DNA of 64,000 bases from the NCBI GenBank assembly GCA_009859145.1, contig VRVR01000028.1:98438-162437 (forward strand). Reading direction: 5' to 3'. The notes under the pieces are model-generated. The model did not search any database, was not told the origin of the DNA, and saw only the letters and a list, made by a program, of their open reading frames with translations. This DNA is from Andalucia godoyi (lineage: Eukaryota > Discoba > Jakobea > Jakobida > Andaluciidae). The translations under genes and the position numbers were made by a program. Of the stretch, positions 40,201-50,000 are shown one piece after another; the first letter of the stretch is position 1; each line of letters opens with the position of its first letter.

Positions 40201-40262
40201 TGAGCAGGGGTCTTTGACTTGTGCTGCTGACTTTCAAATTTGTTCCGATACGACGAGCTCAT
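37209..40262 (-). CDS. LRR plus long coiled-coil protein (LRRC45-like)
   Basis: The ATG at 40260-40262 (MSSSYRNKFESQQ) gives 1017 residues. Residues 1-150 are S/N/H-rich and include an Asn run encoded by an ATT/TTA-type repeat. RI-type LRRs span about 165-400 (ISSLVLSGNVLGDAGAQEV, LVFLDLSSNKLANDF, LQTLILSNNRIADKGG, LHTLDVSHNSI). A Ser-rich linker follows to about 560. From about 590 to the end is continuous coiled coil (RVHHADLVRRCREILES onward, then ELSRRDQVIVELQRKGEEQR). The LRR then coiled-coil order is that of LRRC45, a centriole-linker and basal-body protein. The linker is much longer here, so I keep the name tentative. Confidence 0.82.
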   Translation of the reverse strand: MSSSYRNKFESQQHKSKTPAQARSSAGASPRHTASTSTNGKHSSANDDSSGTNHNHKNNNNNNNNINNNNDNNDNYYVDTGDVRSGSTGMPLGSLPPPPQTTAAATSASSSASSSAAGGSSNAVSSAYQFAVDRADGSTASFLEIYKARCAASALNPLADVVSQLAPSAVGTRSGVSLNLGNVGLEMKDLRCLCACLPFCLTISSLVLSGNVLGDAGAQEVANLVQQWPSLSSLSMEDCHVSDAGGMSIALALGNLNSADLDGNDYDGHLPTKGSRLVFLDLSSNKLANDFAFAFSSSLRTNRSLQTLILSNNRIADKGGVALAEVLRDKNRTLQRLSLIRNMLGFRAGQGFLDMLRSNAVLHTLDVSHNSITKAQEEAIATGISENIKRHMVHTPRFGTDDSKPVGPSANRSSPSLKHVAQPSTGNAPLSSPRQSINARQSSNLSSSGSMNDIFDLPPPSSNAHHPSAASPRHSTKNVKFDGGASGNSGMGNGSGINLNNLEHLFSPQQSVNSGGESNGTEETVIRVHHADLVRRCREILESDLILPENQSLSGSSSNGLSVSRSLSAHEKVAQLVSLFHASVHRMNEYGAALAVAQEKITSSRATVQLLSDRLRQTSSERARIESSYRARLDELDKAHRSIDDLKSAHETLLEELQQSRSREQQLSSQIKHNDDCTVQLAETQKHVAELSHLLEASNREMKRISEAFTVQENERLALENALETLQNECNSLRSFGTEKERECRALAVRNTSVTAEHSALVDESAREIVQLKTELSRRDQVIVELQRKGEEQRVSLQRAEAQCSRFDAELRSMKGVEEKWRAAEASVKDKSEIEQLLESTVGELTRNTELLLTAEAEARRLRHDLQNAYAALDSERRERQASDDESRRLRSELQVVSEQLSSLQGMYSSVSDRVSQLDVGHKAVATQLEFWKRRASESEQAVGVEKMRWEDEHSRAVMLEAKYRASEEERQSAEAIRRALHSQMEDLRRDSSSYEDRLRSKDRELEEALKLIAEFQ

Positions 40263-41112
40263 ACTTTGGCTATTTTCATCAATCAACGAAGGAAACCACA
40301 GCAACCCTAACTGACAAACGTAAAAATACGTTAAAAACAAATTGCAATAAATTCAGATGAACAAAAGAACAAGAAAAAGACAAACACGAAAAAACTGAAT
40401 CGAAATGATTGTTTTAAAGGATGAAAAGATCGTGCGGTCTGCGGAGGGCGCTCAACGAACTTTTTGCAGGGAAAAGGGGGGGGTTGTGTAGAAAAGCGGA
40501 GCCGAATAAAAGAAATCGGACGCGTTTTTCTTTTCGCTCGGTGTTACCCTCCAACACAAAACATTTGGCTCGCGTATGCTGCGCCTCAAGCAGATTATTT
40601 GGCGTAAAAAAACGGGACTTTTTTTTTTTAACAGTCAGCATCAGCGCCCATCATCGATTACAAGGAATCGGTTGTCAGTATTCGACAGTGTCTCTCGTTG
40701 GGTCTCGACCTTGCACATCTTCAACCATACCCTATCTGGTGATATTCACCAGGCGTCTCCACCAGGCGTTTGGGTTGGAGGGTTCTAAGAGCACAGCATG
40801 CTTGAGTCGGTGCGGGGTAGTTTTTCTTCTGGTGAAGAAGTGGAAGTCCGGCTTAAATTAAATTAAAATAGAAAATCTCCGACAAAATCCTATTTTGGGA
40901 AGTTGTGACGTTGCACGCTATTTCGCAGCTTCTGTTCTCTTTTTTGTATCACGAAATGTCTCCTCTTTCTTTGCTTATTATTTCAAGAGGAGGGCTTTTA
41001 TAGGCTTTTTTGTTTTCTCTTTCTTAATTCTTCCGAATCACGGTGAAAGAAAAAAGAGGATCGCCACATTCGTTTTTTCGATTCTTCTTGCAATTGCAAT
41101 TTTCATTCTTGT
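40263..41112. other. Intergenic region between divergent genes, possible structured RNA
   Basis: This 850-bp gap has a single telo-box-like AACCCTAA (40303-40310) in the leader of the LRR/coiled-coil gene. It also has a T10 run near 40619-40628 and a hairpin with a direct repeat (40736-40769). A T-rich stretch (about 40925-41112) before the RING gene translates as a hydrophobic frame without an ATG and is most likely leader. No known non-coding RNA was recognised. Confidence 0.4.
40736..40769. other. Perfect hairpin with adjacent direct repeat
   Basis: CTGGTGA TAT TCACCAG is a 7-bp stem with a 3-base loop. Its right arm belongs to CACCAGGCGT, which is repeated exactly 13 bp further on. Another CTGGTGA occurs near 40827. 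This looks like an RNA fold or a protein-binding site; the role is unknown. Confidence 0.5.
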
Positions 41113-42072
41113 ATGGGCGAAGCGATATCCACGATGAATGAAAATGTGCGTCGGCAGAGAGAGCGATACTTTTCCTCGCTATTCCATCATGGCCAACCAG
41201 AGTCACAGACAGAGACACAGCCACGGATGGCCAGTCAACCTCAAGCGTTGAGCAGCACAGGGCTGGCGTCACATGCGGATGATCAGAGGGACAATCCATA
41301 CGCTCGAGAAGCGCAGATTATTGATGATGAGCAGCTTGCACGGAGGCTTCAGGAAGAAGAAAACCAGGGGATGGCTGAAGAGCAGAGAGGGCCTCAGGCT
41401 TTGGCTGGTCCGCGCGGCCCTCGTGGATTTGAGAGGAGCTTGAACCGTTCGTCTGTTGCGGGAGGGCAGTCCGGGCCAGCGGTGCTTTCTGAATCGGATG
41501 ATGAAGAGGATCCAGACATGGTTGTTCTTCGTCCGTCCCGCCGATCGCAAGACCCCAGAGAGCGAATGATGATGTCGATGATGTCCAGCGGGTCGCCTTT
41601 TGATTTCTTACTGCGACAGCTGCTCTTAGGAGTTCCTATGGCACAGATGTATCCTCGCGGTGGAAGAATGTCTGGCGAAGCGCAGAGAATTGCAATGGAT
41701 GATGAACCCTCGTACGAAGCTCTTCTCCGATTAGGCGACTTGCTAGGAGAATCGGTGGACAGGGGAGCGACAAAAGAGGCAATCGATGGGCATTCGCTCA
41801 AGTTCAAGGTGGATTCAAAGTCTTCTCTAAAGAACCAGGATTGCCCAGTGTGCCTGGACAAGTTCCAAGAAGGACAAGAGGTCCGAACCCTTCAGTGTTT
41901 CCATTCTTTCCACGCAGATTGCATTGACCAATGGCTGAAGAATATCAAAAATTGCCCAGTATGCAAGGTCGACATTGATGCAGACTTTTCGTTGGAGAGT
42001 GACCAGCCGCACCAACATGTGTCTTCTTCTTCCTCCTCCTCTTCGTCGGCTGCTGGCCGTCAACGAGCATAA
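41113..42072 (+). CDS. RING-H2 E3 ubiquitin ligase
   Basis: The 319-residue product starts MGEAISTMNENVRRQRERY. The first 120 residues are Q/E/S/R-rich, with LARRLQEEENQ resembling the motif preceding RING domains in several ligases. MRERMMMSMMSS-type and LLRQLLLGVPMAQMY helices lie near 150-180. The RING-H2 finger lies near 245-290: QDCPVCLDKFQEGQE, CFHSFHADCIDQWLK and NCPVCKVDID, with C-x2-C, C-x-H-x2-H-x2-C and C-x2-C all intact. A poly-Ser tail ends the protein. It is a cytosolic-type RING ligase; substrates are unknown. RNF115/126-like proteins are the nearest known layout. Confidence 0.88.
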   Translation: MGEAISTMNENVRRQRERYFSSLFHHGQPESQTETQPRMASQPQALSSTGLASHADDQRDNPYAREAQIIDDEQLARRLQEEENQGMAEEQRGPQALAGPRGPRGFERSLNRSSVAGGQSGPAVLSESDDEEDPDMVVLRPSRRSQDPRERMMMSMMSSGSPFDFLLRQLLLGVPMAQMYPRGGRMSGEAQRIAMDDEPSYEALLRLGDLLGESVDRGATKEAIDGHSLKFKVDSKSSLKNQDCPVCLDKFQEGQEVRTLQCFHSFHADCIDQWLKNIKNCPVCKVDIDADFSLESDQPHQHVSSSSSSSSSAAGRQRA

Positions 42073-42349
42073 ATGTAAACAGCACCGACTCCATGTGCAT
42101 CACACCCGAATATTCTCTCAGTTTTCACAAGGCGATGATAACGCCAGAACGAGCCATTAAAAGAAAAAAAATAATAATAATAAAACATTAAGAAAAAAAA
42201 ATCAACAACATAATAATAAACGATAATTCATTTATGGAAGTCAAAAAACCATTTGATCTAGTTTCTTTTACGTGTAAACAATAAATACAAGGGTGCGTCC
42301 ACACCGAAGCTTTCTCTTATTGCAAACAAACAGAAGCAAGTTCGACGCT

Positions 42350-44077
42350 TCAGTGAGACTCGGAGGTTGGCAGCGGCAGAGTTTCGTACCGTGTTGAGCT
42401 GTTCCCATGTCGTTGCACGAACGCCTTCCTCTTCTTCCACAGACAGTACCCACAGAGCAACCCGCCGCCGGCGCAACCAAGGCACAGCACAACAATCATA
42501 ACGACGATTCCAGGAGAAAGCGACTCGGGTTGCGTGTCCTTTTTCGGAGTAGGCTCCAACTCCTGCAACGCAGCGTCCAACCGCGCTAGAATGACGGCAT
42601 GTGCTTTCCGGACATCGGATTTTGTCTCAGCTGCTACATTATCCATTGCAAGAATGTCCGCATACACATCCACGCTGCGGTCTGTAATGGTAAATGCATC
42701 CTGTGTGGTAGAAAGAGAGCTTTGGATCTCCAATCCGCGAGTCATCGAGTATTCCGATCCAATAAAAACCATGTTCGTACCGTGGGGTCCCGGGCACGAT
42801 GCGCCGCCATTGAATTTTGTGTTGAAGAGTTCGACTGCCGGCACACTTCCATATCCCAGAATGCGCTTACACGCATCGAGATACCAAATATCGTCCAGCA
42901 TTGTTGAATAAATGGACCGATTCGTCGCAGTGCTCGTTTGGAACTGCGCCAAATGGGCGCACTTCAATGCATAGACGGTCAAGAAACTTGTCGCGGGTGG
43001 TGCGATGCTCCGACTATTCGCAAACACATTGTATGCATCAAACAAGCCGGGGGGTACATTTTCCGCAAAAGCATGTGCAGCCATTGAGCTGTTTGCAGCG
43101 CCAATCACATCTGCGCACAATTTGGCGCCTGGTAGATAATTCACGAATGCTTCACTCATTCTCGAGACGACATACATGACATCTCCCATCCCGGACAGTC
43201 CATTTTTTTGTGATTTCGTTCCCTTCAACAGTGCAACTGCATCTGTGTACATGGACATGGATGAAATGTACTGGGCAGCATTGTGAACAGCAAAGGCGCA
43301 GCCAGGTTGGATGGCATCGAAAGCATCGGACAACTTCAAATCATACTCTGGATAGTGCATTCTGGCGAAGATGGGCGCTGCAATAGAAACGGACATGAGG
43401 GACCCGACAGCATTCGTTGCGCGATGCCACGCCACAAAATTGCCATCGAATGCGACTCCAAACCACACCCAGATCGGCTTCCTACCATCCGTCGAACTCG
43501 AAAGGTACGAGGTATTCTGCGAGACAAACAGCATGTCATTCAGGTTCTGTTCAATGGTCTGATAGCGCTGAACATTGGTGTCCGTAAGATTCAGCGTTGG
43601 ATACGATGATTGCGTGTACCGCTGTTGGACTGCAACAACACCTGCCCTGTACTTGCTGGCCCAGACGCGAAGTGTGTGCGAGCTCTTTTCAATTCCAGAA
43701 GAAAAGCTTGTCAAGTATCCAAACACGAGTGGCGGGTGTCCCTTTGGATCCGGATCGAACGCATCATCACAATATGTAATATACTGTCCGGATTCCCAGT
43801 ATCCATCCGCCAGCGCGACATTGTCCTTGTACTAAGCAAAAAGATGATGCAAAAATAAAAAGAGGAAACACACAAGCATGAGAATCAAGACTTCAGCAAA
43901 TGAAAAACAAAACAATAACAACAACAACAACAAAAATAATAATAATAATGATAATACCTGTTTGAACACCGTCGTTTTGCAGTCCGCTGCAACGGTTGTT
44001 TGTAACATAAACAAGCAGACCACAACGAGAGTTGGCAGCAAGCAAAGCCCGCGACTTCTTGATCCAAGTGCGCTCAT
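42350..44077 (-). CDS. Type I membrane glycoprotein, two exons, unknown
   Basis: Exon 1 is 43958-44077, and exon 2 is 42350-43831. The 126-nt intron starts GTATTA and ends TTGCTTAG, and contains ATT and TTG repeats. The spliced product has 533 residues. Exon 1 encodes a signal peptide, MSALGSRSRGLCLLPTLVVV, with a cleavage site near VAA-DC. The ectodomain (about 35-470) has many N-x-S/T sites and motifs such as DGYWESGQYITYCDDAFDP, VWFGVAFDGNFVAWHRATN and GGASCPGPHGTNMVFIGSEY. A membrane helix lies near 474-496 (IVVMIVVLCLGCAGGGLL), followed by a short basic tail. I do not recognise the fold. It is a surface or endolysosomal receptor-like protein by topology. Confidence 0.82.
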
Positions 44078-44403
44078 AATGACAATCACAAAACACACTT
44101 TTCCCTTCTTCTTTCGTGCATACGCACTTTCATTATTCTAAAGACAAGGGAAGAAAGAGTGTCATTGGAAAAAAAAAATAATAAATAAAAACCAGCACAC
44201 AGAATTTGAGATTTGGTTTTTTCGACTTTCCGCATCCGAGTTTTCGGAAGGAAAGCACGGAATGGGGCGGTAGTGAAGGACGGAAGACCACTTTTGTATT
44301 TTGAAGACTCGAGTGCTTTCTGCCGGACTTCTCGAAAAGTCCCCGACATTCCCGAAAGGCCCGAGATGTTTTTGGCGTTTCGGGAAACCTCTGTAGCATT
44401 CTG
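44078..44403. other. Shared promoter between divergent genes
   Basis: This 326-bp gap lies between the type I membrane-protein gene and RF2. It has an A-rich segment (about 44168-44190) and no recognisable element. Confidence 0.35.
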
Positions 44404-45936
44404 ATGAGCAGTACTTTCGAGCAGTACTTCCGAGAGCGCGCTGGATCCCCGAAGGTGAGGAGGCTTCATTGGGCCGACATTACGCACAAGACAATGGTTA
44501 GGATGCGTCGAATGCAGTACTATTGCCGACTGGGATTGGCGTGGATGCAGGCTGCACATTCATCATCATCATCAGCATCGTCGTCGTCGTCGTCGTTGCT
44601 GTTTTTTAGTACCACATGTAGCAGCAGCTTCTCAACCTTGGATTTCAAAAACAGACTGCCCGGGAATCATGTTTGTCGCTTCTCTACCACCTCCTCGTCG
44701 TCATCATCCGCTGATCAAAATGGGAATGCGTCGAGTAGTTTTGACGCTGCATTGTTTTCACAGAATGTGCGAAAAGCCTTTGCAAAGCTCGATGACGTGT
44801 CTTCGTTTTACTCGTCGCAGGATTTGTTTCATAGACTGGAAATGCTGTCCAAGCGGATCAGCCAAGGCAGCCAGGAGGATCTGTGGAAAGATCCTGAAAA
44901 GGCGCAGGAAACCATCAGAACGCATGCACAGCTGGAATCACAAGTTCGTCAATTGGACAGCTTTTTCGCCGAGCTGACGGAAATCCAAGAAATGATCAGC
45001 ATGATTACGAGAGAGCAGGATGCATCGCTGGAGGAAGCGTCATTGTTGGTTCAGGAACAGTTGGACAAGTTTCGGAATTGCAGTCGGGGTATTGATCAGC
45101 TGCACGTCCAGACGCTTCTGACAGGACCGTACGATCTCCTGCGCGGCTGCTTCTTGGAGATTCATGCAGGGGCCGGTGGTACCGAGTCGTGCGATTGGAC
45201 CGAGATGGTGTGCAACATGTACCAGCAATATTGTGGAAAATCAAGGCGGTTTTCTTGCTCAATCGTGGACCGGCGCCCTGGAGAAACAGCGGGCATCAAG
45301 TCGGTCACGTTGCATGTGGAGGGCGAGTGTGCGTATGGGTTCTGGAGACAAGAAGAAGGAGTCCACCGGCTAGTGCGAATGTCCCCGTTTGATTCTTCCG
45401 GAAAAAGACATACCTCATTTTCGTCCGTCTCTGTCTATCCAGATCACACTTCTTCATCAGCCCCGTCTCGATCGTCGTCCTCCTCATCCTCAACGGCACC
45501 GACACCCGGTTTTGTGCAGGTTCCGCAAGTCCAAGAATCCGATCTGCGAATTGACACATATCGTGCAGGAGGCGCGGGAGGCCAGCATGTCAACAAGACC
45601 GAGTCTGCGGTTCGAATCACCCACATTCCGTCTGGTCTTGTGGTGACCTGCCAGAATGAACGTTCGCAGCATCGCAACAAGGCAACCGCAATGGCAATGC
45701 TCCAGTCTCGACTGCAGAAACTCAGAGACTGCCAGGTCGCATCAGCAAAACAGCAGCATGCTGCTGAATTGGGAGACAATGCATTTGGCAACCAAATCAG
45801 ATCCTATGTCTTGGCTCCGTATCGACAAGTCAAGGATCTTCGAACGGGTGTCACCATCACCAATCCACAGGCGCTTTTGGACGGCGATCCCGAGCTCCTC
45901 GAATCGCTTGTCAATGCGGCCATGAAGGAAGGCTAA
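44404..45936 (+). CDS. Organellar peptide chain release factor 2
   Basis: The 510-residue product is a class I release factor. The catalytic loop reads RAGGAGGQHVNKTESAVRI (GGQ about residue 392). The codon-reading tripeptide is SPF (VRMSPFDSSGK, about residue 327), which specifies UGA/UAA, so this is RF2 and not RF1. GAGGTESCDWTEMVCNMYQQ and THIPSGLVVTCQNERSQHRN are further RF2 blocks. The first 100 residues are extra compared with bacterial RF2 and include basic segments (MVRMRRMQYYCRLGL from an internal ATG near 44494) and a Ser run, consistent with a presequence. It should act in mitochondria or a plastid. Its presence implies that the organelle genome uses UGA as stop. Confidence 0.93.
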   Translation: MSSTFEQYFRERAGSPKVRRLHWADITHKTMVRMRRMQYYCRLGLAWMQAAHSSSSSASSSSSSLLFFSTTCSSSFSTLDFKNRLPGNHVCRFSTTSSSSSSADQNGNASSSFDAALFSQNVRKAFAKLDDVSSFYSSQDLFHRLEMLSKRISQGSQEDLWKDPEKAQETIRTHAQLESQVRQLDSFFAELTEIQEMISMITREQDASLEEASLLVQEQLDKFRNCSRGIDQLHVQTLLTGPYDLLRGCFLEIHAGAGGTESCDWTEMVCNMYQQYCGKSRRFSCSIVDRRPGETAGIKSVTLHVEGECAYGFWRQEEGVHRLVRMSPFDSSGKRHTSFSSVSVYPDHTSSSAPSRSSSSSSSTAPTPGFVQVPQVQESDLRIDTYRAGGAGGQHVNKTESAVRITHIPSGLVVTCQNERSQHRNKATAMAMLQSRLQKLRDCQVASAKQQHAAELGDNAFGNQIRSYVLAPYRQVKDLRTGVTITNPQALLDGDPELLESLVNAAMKEG

Positions 45937-46244
45937 GGATGTTTTTCCTCGTAAAAAACTGGTACCGGAATCGTTCACGCTTTTCACAGCACCAACGTTC
46001 GTAGGCGGGGGGTTATGATCATCTGTTGTAAAAACCAAAATGGCGTTTTCATTAGCAGCGGCTCATTAAAGCGGAAAAAAAAGGGGCTCGGAACCCTAGG
46101 CTAGGGTTGCTTTTGATTGCAGACCGCCACGATAATTCTCCTCGACTAAATGGAGACGGCCGAGGAAAAAAACCAGCAAAGAGGTTTCAATTTCTGCGTT
46201 TGTTTTCTTCCTAGCTTTGTGCATCGTTCTCCCTCACACAAACA
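45937..46244. other. RPS28 upstream region
   Basis: This 308-bp stretch contains the palindromic double telo-box. Just after it a pyrimidine-rich tract ending GATTGCAG (to 46122) resembles a 3' splice site, so a 5'-UTR intron is possible. Confidence 0.4.
46092..46108. promoter_or_regulatory. Palindromic double telo-box upstream of RPS28
   Basis: AACCCTA GGC TAGGGTT has the same 7-3-7 palindromic design as the site upstream of RPL32, preceded by GG. It lies about 137 bp upstream of the RPS28 ATG. The conserved heptamers with a divergent spacer suggest a dimeric factor. Confidence 0.75.
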
Positions 46245-46445
46245 ATGGAAAACCAGCCAGCCAAGTTCTGCCGTGTCGTCAAGATCCTCGGCCGCACCGG
46301 TTCTCGAGGTGGTGTCACCCAGGTCCGTGTCCAGTTCGTCGACGACGCATCCCGCTCTATCATCCGCAACGTCAAGGGACCGATCAAGGAGGGAGATGTT
46401 CTCACTCTGCTCGAAACTGAGCGTGAAGCCCGCCGCCTCCGCTAA
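46245..46445 (+). CDS. RPS28: 40S ribosomal protein S28 (eS28)
   Basis: The 66-residue product reads [20 protein letters not shown], then [18 protein letters not shown], then [17 protein letters not shown] and the end EREARRLR. This is the complete eS28 family in sequence and length (human 69). It is an OB-fold protein of the small cytosolic subunit. Codon use is strongly biased to C-ending codons, as in RPL32. Confidence 0.97.
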   Translation: MENQPAKFCRVVKILGRTGSRGGVTQVRVQFVDDASRSIIRNVKGPIKEGDVLTLLETEREARRLR

Positions 46446-47017
46446 GCCCCCAGACTTGCAGGCACATTATTCGCGACACTTCGATTTCTAGATGTTTTGT
46501 TCGTTGGTGTACAAGTTTGTCGATATTTTTGTTTTGTTCATTTTTTTATATTAATCATGTTATTTAATATCAGTATCCTCCATCGCTTTTCTTTTCCTGT
46601 TTTTCATCGTGGTTTTCGGCGTATTTCTCTGTGGTATCGCGCAGTGTTGGTGCTGCTGAAGAGGTTGGAAGACCGTTTTTTCCCCATCTCCCCATGTTGA
46701 CGCGTTTTGGTTGTGCTGTCGCTGAGTCGCTTGCTTGTTGTCATCCGATGGACTTGTTGCATTCATGCATGGCTTTTCTTCCGCTCTTGCATGCAGTGCT
46801 TCGTTAATTGGAGTGTTGCAGACTGAGAATCACGTCTTTCCCTTGGAATTCTGCTCTCTCCTTCCGACTTGCATTCTGTTCTCTGCACATCCACGAAAGA
46901 ACACACAACACACACGATACTTGACACACGACATCTATTCACACGAAAAAAGCATTGCTCACCAAACCAAAAACAAAACAGACAAACAAACCAAAAAAAA
47001 AACACTTTATAAACACA
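46446..47017. other. Intergenic region between convergent RPS28 and INO80
   Basis: This 572-bp stretch is T-rich next to RPS28 and A/C-rich next to the INO80 stop. No gene or repeat is visible. Confidence 0.35.
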
Positions 47018-50000
47018 CTAGGAAAAACGGGCCACCTTGGAAGCTGGACCCGACACTGCCGAGTCCTGTTCATCGAGAGGCCGCTTGCGATCTGCAATCC
47101 GATCCTCGGGTGTTTCGGCAGGTTTGGGTGTCTTAACGGTGCTCGCTGGATCAGGATCAGGATCTGCAAAGTCAAGATCGACAAATCCAGTCGCCTCGTC
47201 TTCGTCGTTGGCGTCACCGAGCAGAAATTCAATCATTTCGCGCTTTCCACTGGATTCCTCTCGTGTCTCCACTTGCTGTGCCTTGCCAGCGTCGTATACC
47301 GCTGCTTGAACCATGCGTTTCTGCCTGGCACGTAGCATGACCCGCTGTTCAATGGTTCCGCGAGCAACAAGTCTGTACACAGTAACCTGTTTCGTCTGGC
47401 CAATACGGTGCGCACGATCCGTCGCCTGCTCATCGCTTGTTGGATTCCAATCGTGATCAAAGAATATCACAGTGTCGGCCGCAGTAAGAGTGATACCTAG
47501 GCCTCCAGCGCGTGTGGAAAGCATAAACAAGAAGATGTCGTCTCGAGTCTGGAAATCATGCACACGATCTCGACGCTCCGAAACCGCAGTGGAGCCGTCC
47601 ATGCGAAGGAAGACATAGCCTCTTGCGTGAAAATAGTCGTCCAAGATATCCATCATGCGAGTCATTTGGCAAAAGACAAGAGCCCGGTGACCTTCGCGCG
47701 CAAGTCGAAGCAACAATCGATCAATCATAATCATCTTACCAGAGTAAAAGATCAGCTTTCGCAGCGACGGAAATCGAATCAGATGCGATCGACGATTCAG
47801 CACTGCGGTTGCAACTCGACAGCCCAGCGCGACTTCAGGCCATAGTGATTCCACTGCAGTGATGCGATCCTTGTGAGAGAATGCAGCATCCCGGTAATTC
47901 ACTCGGAATGTGCCACCATATGGAATCAGCGAAGACGTCAACAGCGACAGCATGAATGGATGCTGCTCCAACCAACACGTCGATTGGACAAGAAATCGCC
48001 GATCCGAAACGATCATCCGAGCCGGATACGCTTGCACTTTCGGAGTGCAAAGATGAGTCAGAATGTCATCGCAGAAAGAAAGCGCCTCCGCCCGCGCTCG
48101 CTTTCGTACGCCAATTGTGGAGGGTCTCGTGGTATGCTCCTCAATCCATGCATCCGCAACGAACAGCAAGTCTTCATACATTGCACGAGTTTCGCGTGTG
48201 AATGAAATATCGGTCGCCTTGGAGCGAGACAGTCTCAATGCTGGAAGCTCATCTCTTCCGTTATCCGAACGCGTAGACATCATCTTGGCGTTCTTGCGAG
48301 CGTAGCTGACAAAGGATAAAATCTGCAATCGGGGATCCGAAATCTGAAGACAGCAGTCTTCAATGCAAACTCTGTGACGAACATAGGCGGGCGGCATACG
48401 ATAGGTTCCAAATGCACTTTCTGCAGGCGGCGTCGACAGACGACGAGCACGAAAGAAATCGTACGGAGAAATGGAAAATAGACTGTCAAAAGGGGTGAAC
48501 ATCGTACTAAATTGCAGGACAACAGTTCGCGGGACCAGCAACTCAATCTTATCGTCACTCTTTCCCATGAACAATGGAGATCGTACTGGCTCGTGCTCGA
48601 ACAGTGAGGGGTGGTTGCACACCTTGCGTAACTGCATTACCATATTCATCAATTCGGAGTCCTTTTGTGCAGCAACAGTAACCTTTGACTGCATCAAAAT
48701 CCTCTTCTTCAAGTGCTCGTACAGCGCAACCTGCATCGGGGTCAGTTGGCACGAAACTTGCAATTCCACCTTCGGCGCCATCTCAGACTCGACATCGCGC
48801 TTAATGCGGCGAAGCATAAACGGCTTCAAAATTGCCTGCAATTTTTCAACCTGGTCTGTTCTGATTTTCGATGTTTTCACGGCTTGGGCTTCAATGTCTT
48901 TTGCAAACCACTGGGCGAACTCATCGTGCGATTCGAACAGCGTTGGCATTATGAAATGCAACAAGGCCCACAGCTCAGCCATGTTGTTTTGAATGGGAGT
49001 GCCCGTAAGCAGCAAGCGATTTCGAGAGTGGAACCGCAGAAGGGTCTGCCAACGTTGTGAGGCAGAGGATTTGATGGCATGCGCTTCGTCGAGCACAAGA
49101 TACTGCCAACCAAGTTTTCCGAAGTACTTGTCATCATCAACAACAATTTTGTACGATGTGATGACAACATGAAAAGGAGAATTACGTTGGTGAAGACGCT
49201 CGTCATTCCAGGACCTTCGAAGAATCTTCCGATCGCGAGCAGGTCCCCAGTACGGCAGAGTCCTAAGAGATGGACAGAATCGCGCGAGCTCCTGTTGCCA
49301 GTTGTGAAGCGTCGCCGTTGGAGCGATGATCAGGAACGGACCCCAGAGGCCTTTGACGGTTGCCAAATGATTCAGGAAACAGATCGTCTGAATTGTTTTG
49401 CCCAGGCCCATTTCATCTGCAAGGATACCATTAATGCCTTGGTCATACAAAGAAACAAGCCACTGAACTCCTTTTCGTTGATACGGCTTCAGCTCGCCTT
49501 TGAAATCCCCTAGACTGATTGGGGCCATATCCGGTTCTTCCGGTTCAATGACAGCATGTTTGGAGTCGTGCGGGTCCAGCGGCTTCTCAGCATACCCATC
49601 AAACTCTTCCAAATGTCCTATGTGATTCTCAATGATGCGCGCAGCTTCCATCTGTGCCTCGGCTTCATCGGTTCCTTCCAGTTGCACAACACCACTAACC
49701 TGGCTTCCAGCAGAGGCTCCAACTTTCTTTGCCATGAAATGTGAAAAAATCTCTGTCTGTCTAAGCAAGAAATTGAGCTTCTTTTGCTGTCTCGTCGCTT
49801 CGCGTTCTTCTTCTTCACGTCGCATTCGGTCTGTGGTTTCCTTGTCCACCTTTCTCTGGGCCTCTGCAGCAGACTTTTCATTCCGCTTCCACGCAAACAC
49901 AAGATCCCTGGCGACTCTTTTGGCGCGCGTAACTGCATCCTTTTGGGCCCTCCTAACATTTGTTGCTCTCTTTGACTGCTCTTTTCGAACATTGTGAGCG

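Noticed and set aside
40895-41137. Hydrophobic plus-strand frame overlapping the RING gene start
   Set aside because: It has no ATG, arises from T-rich leader sequence and overlaps the well supported RING gene.
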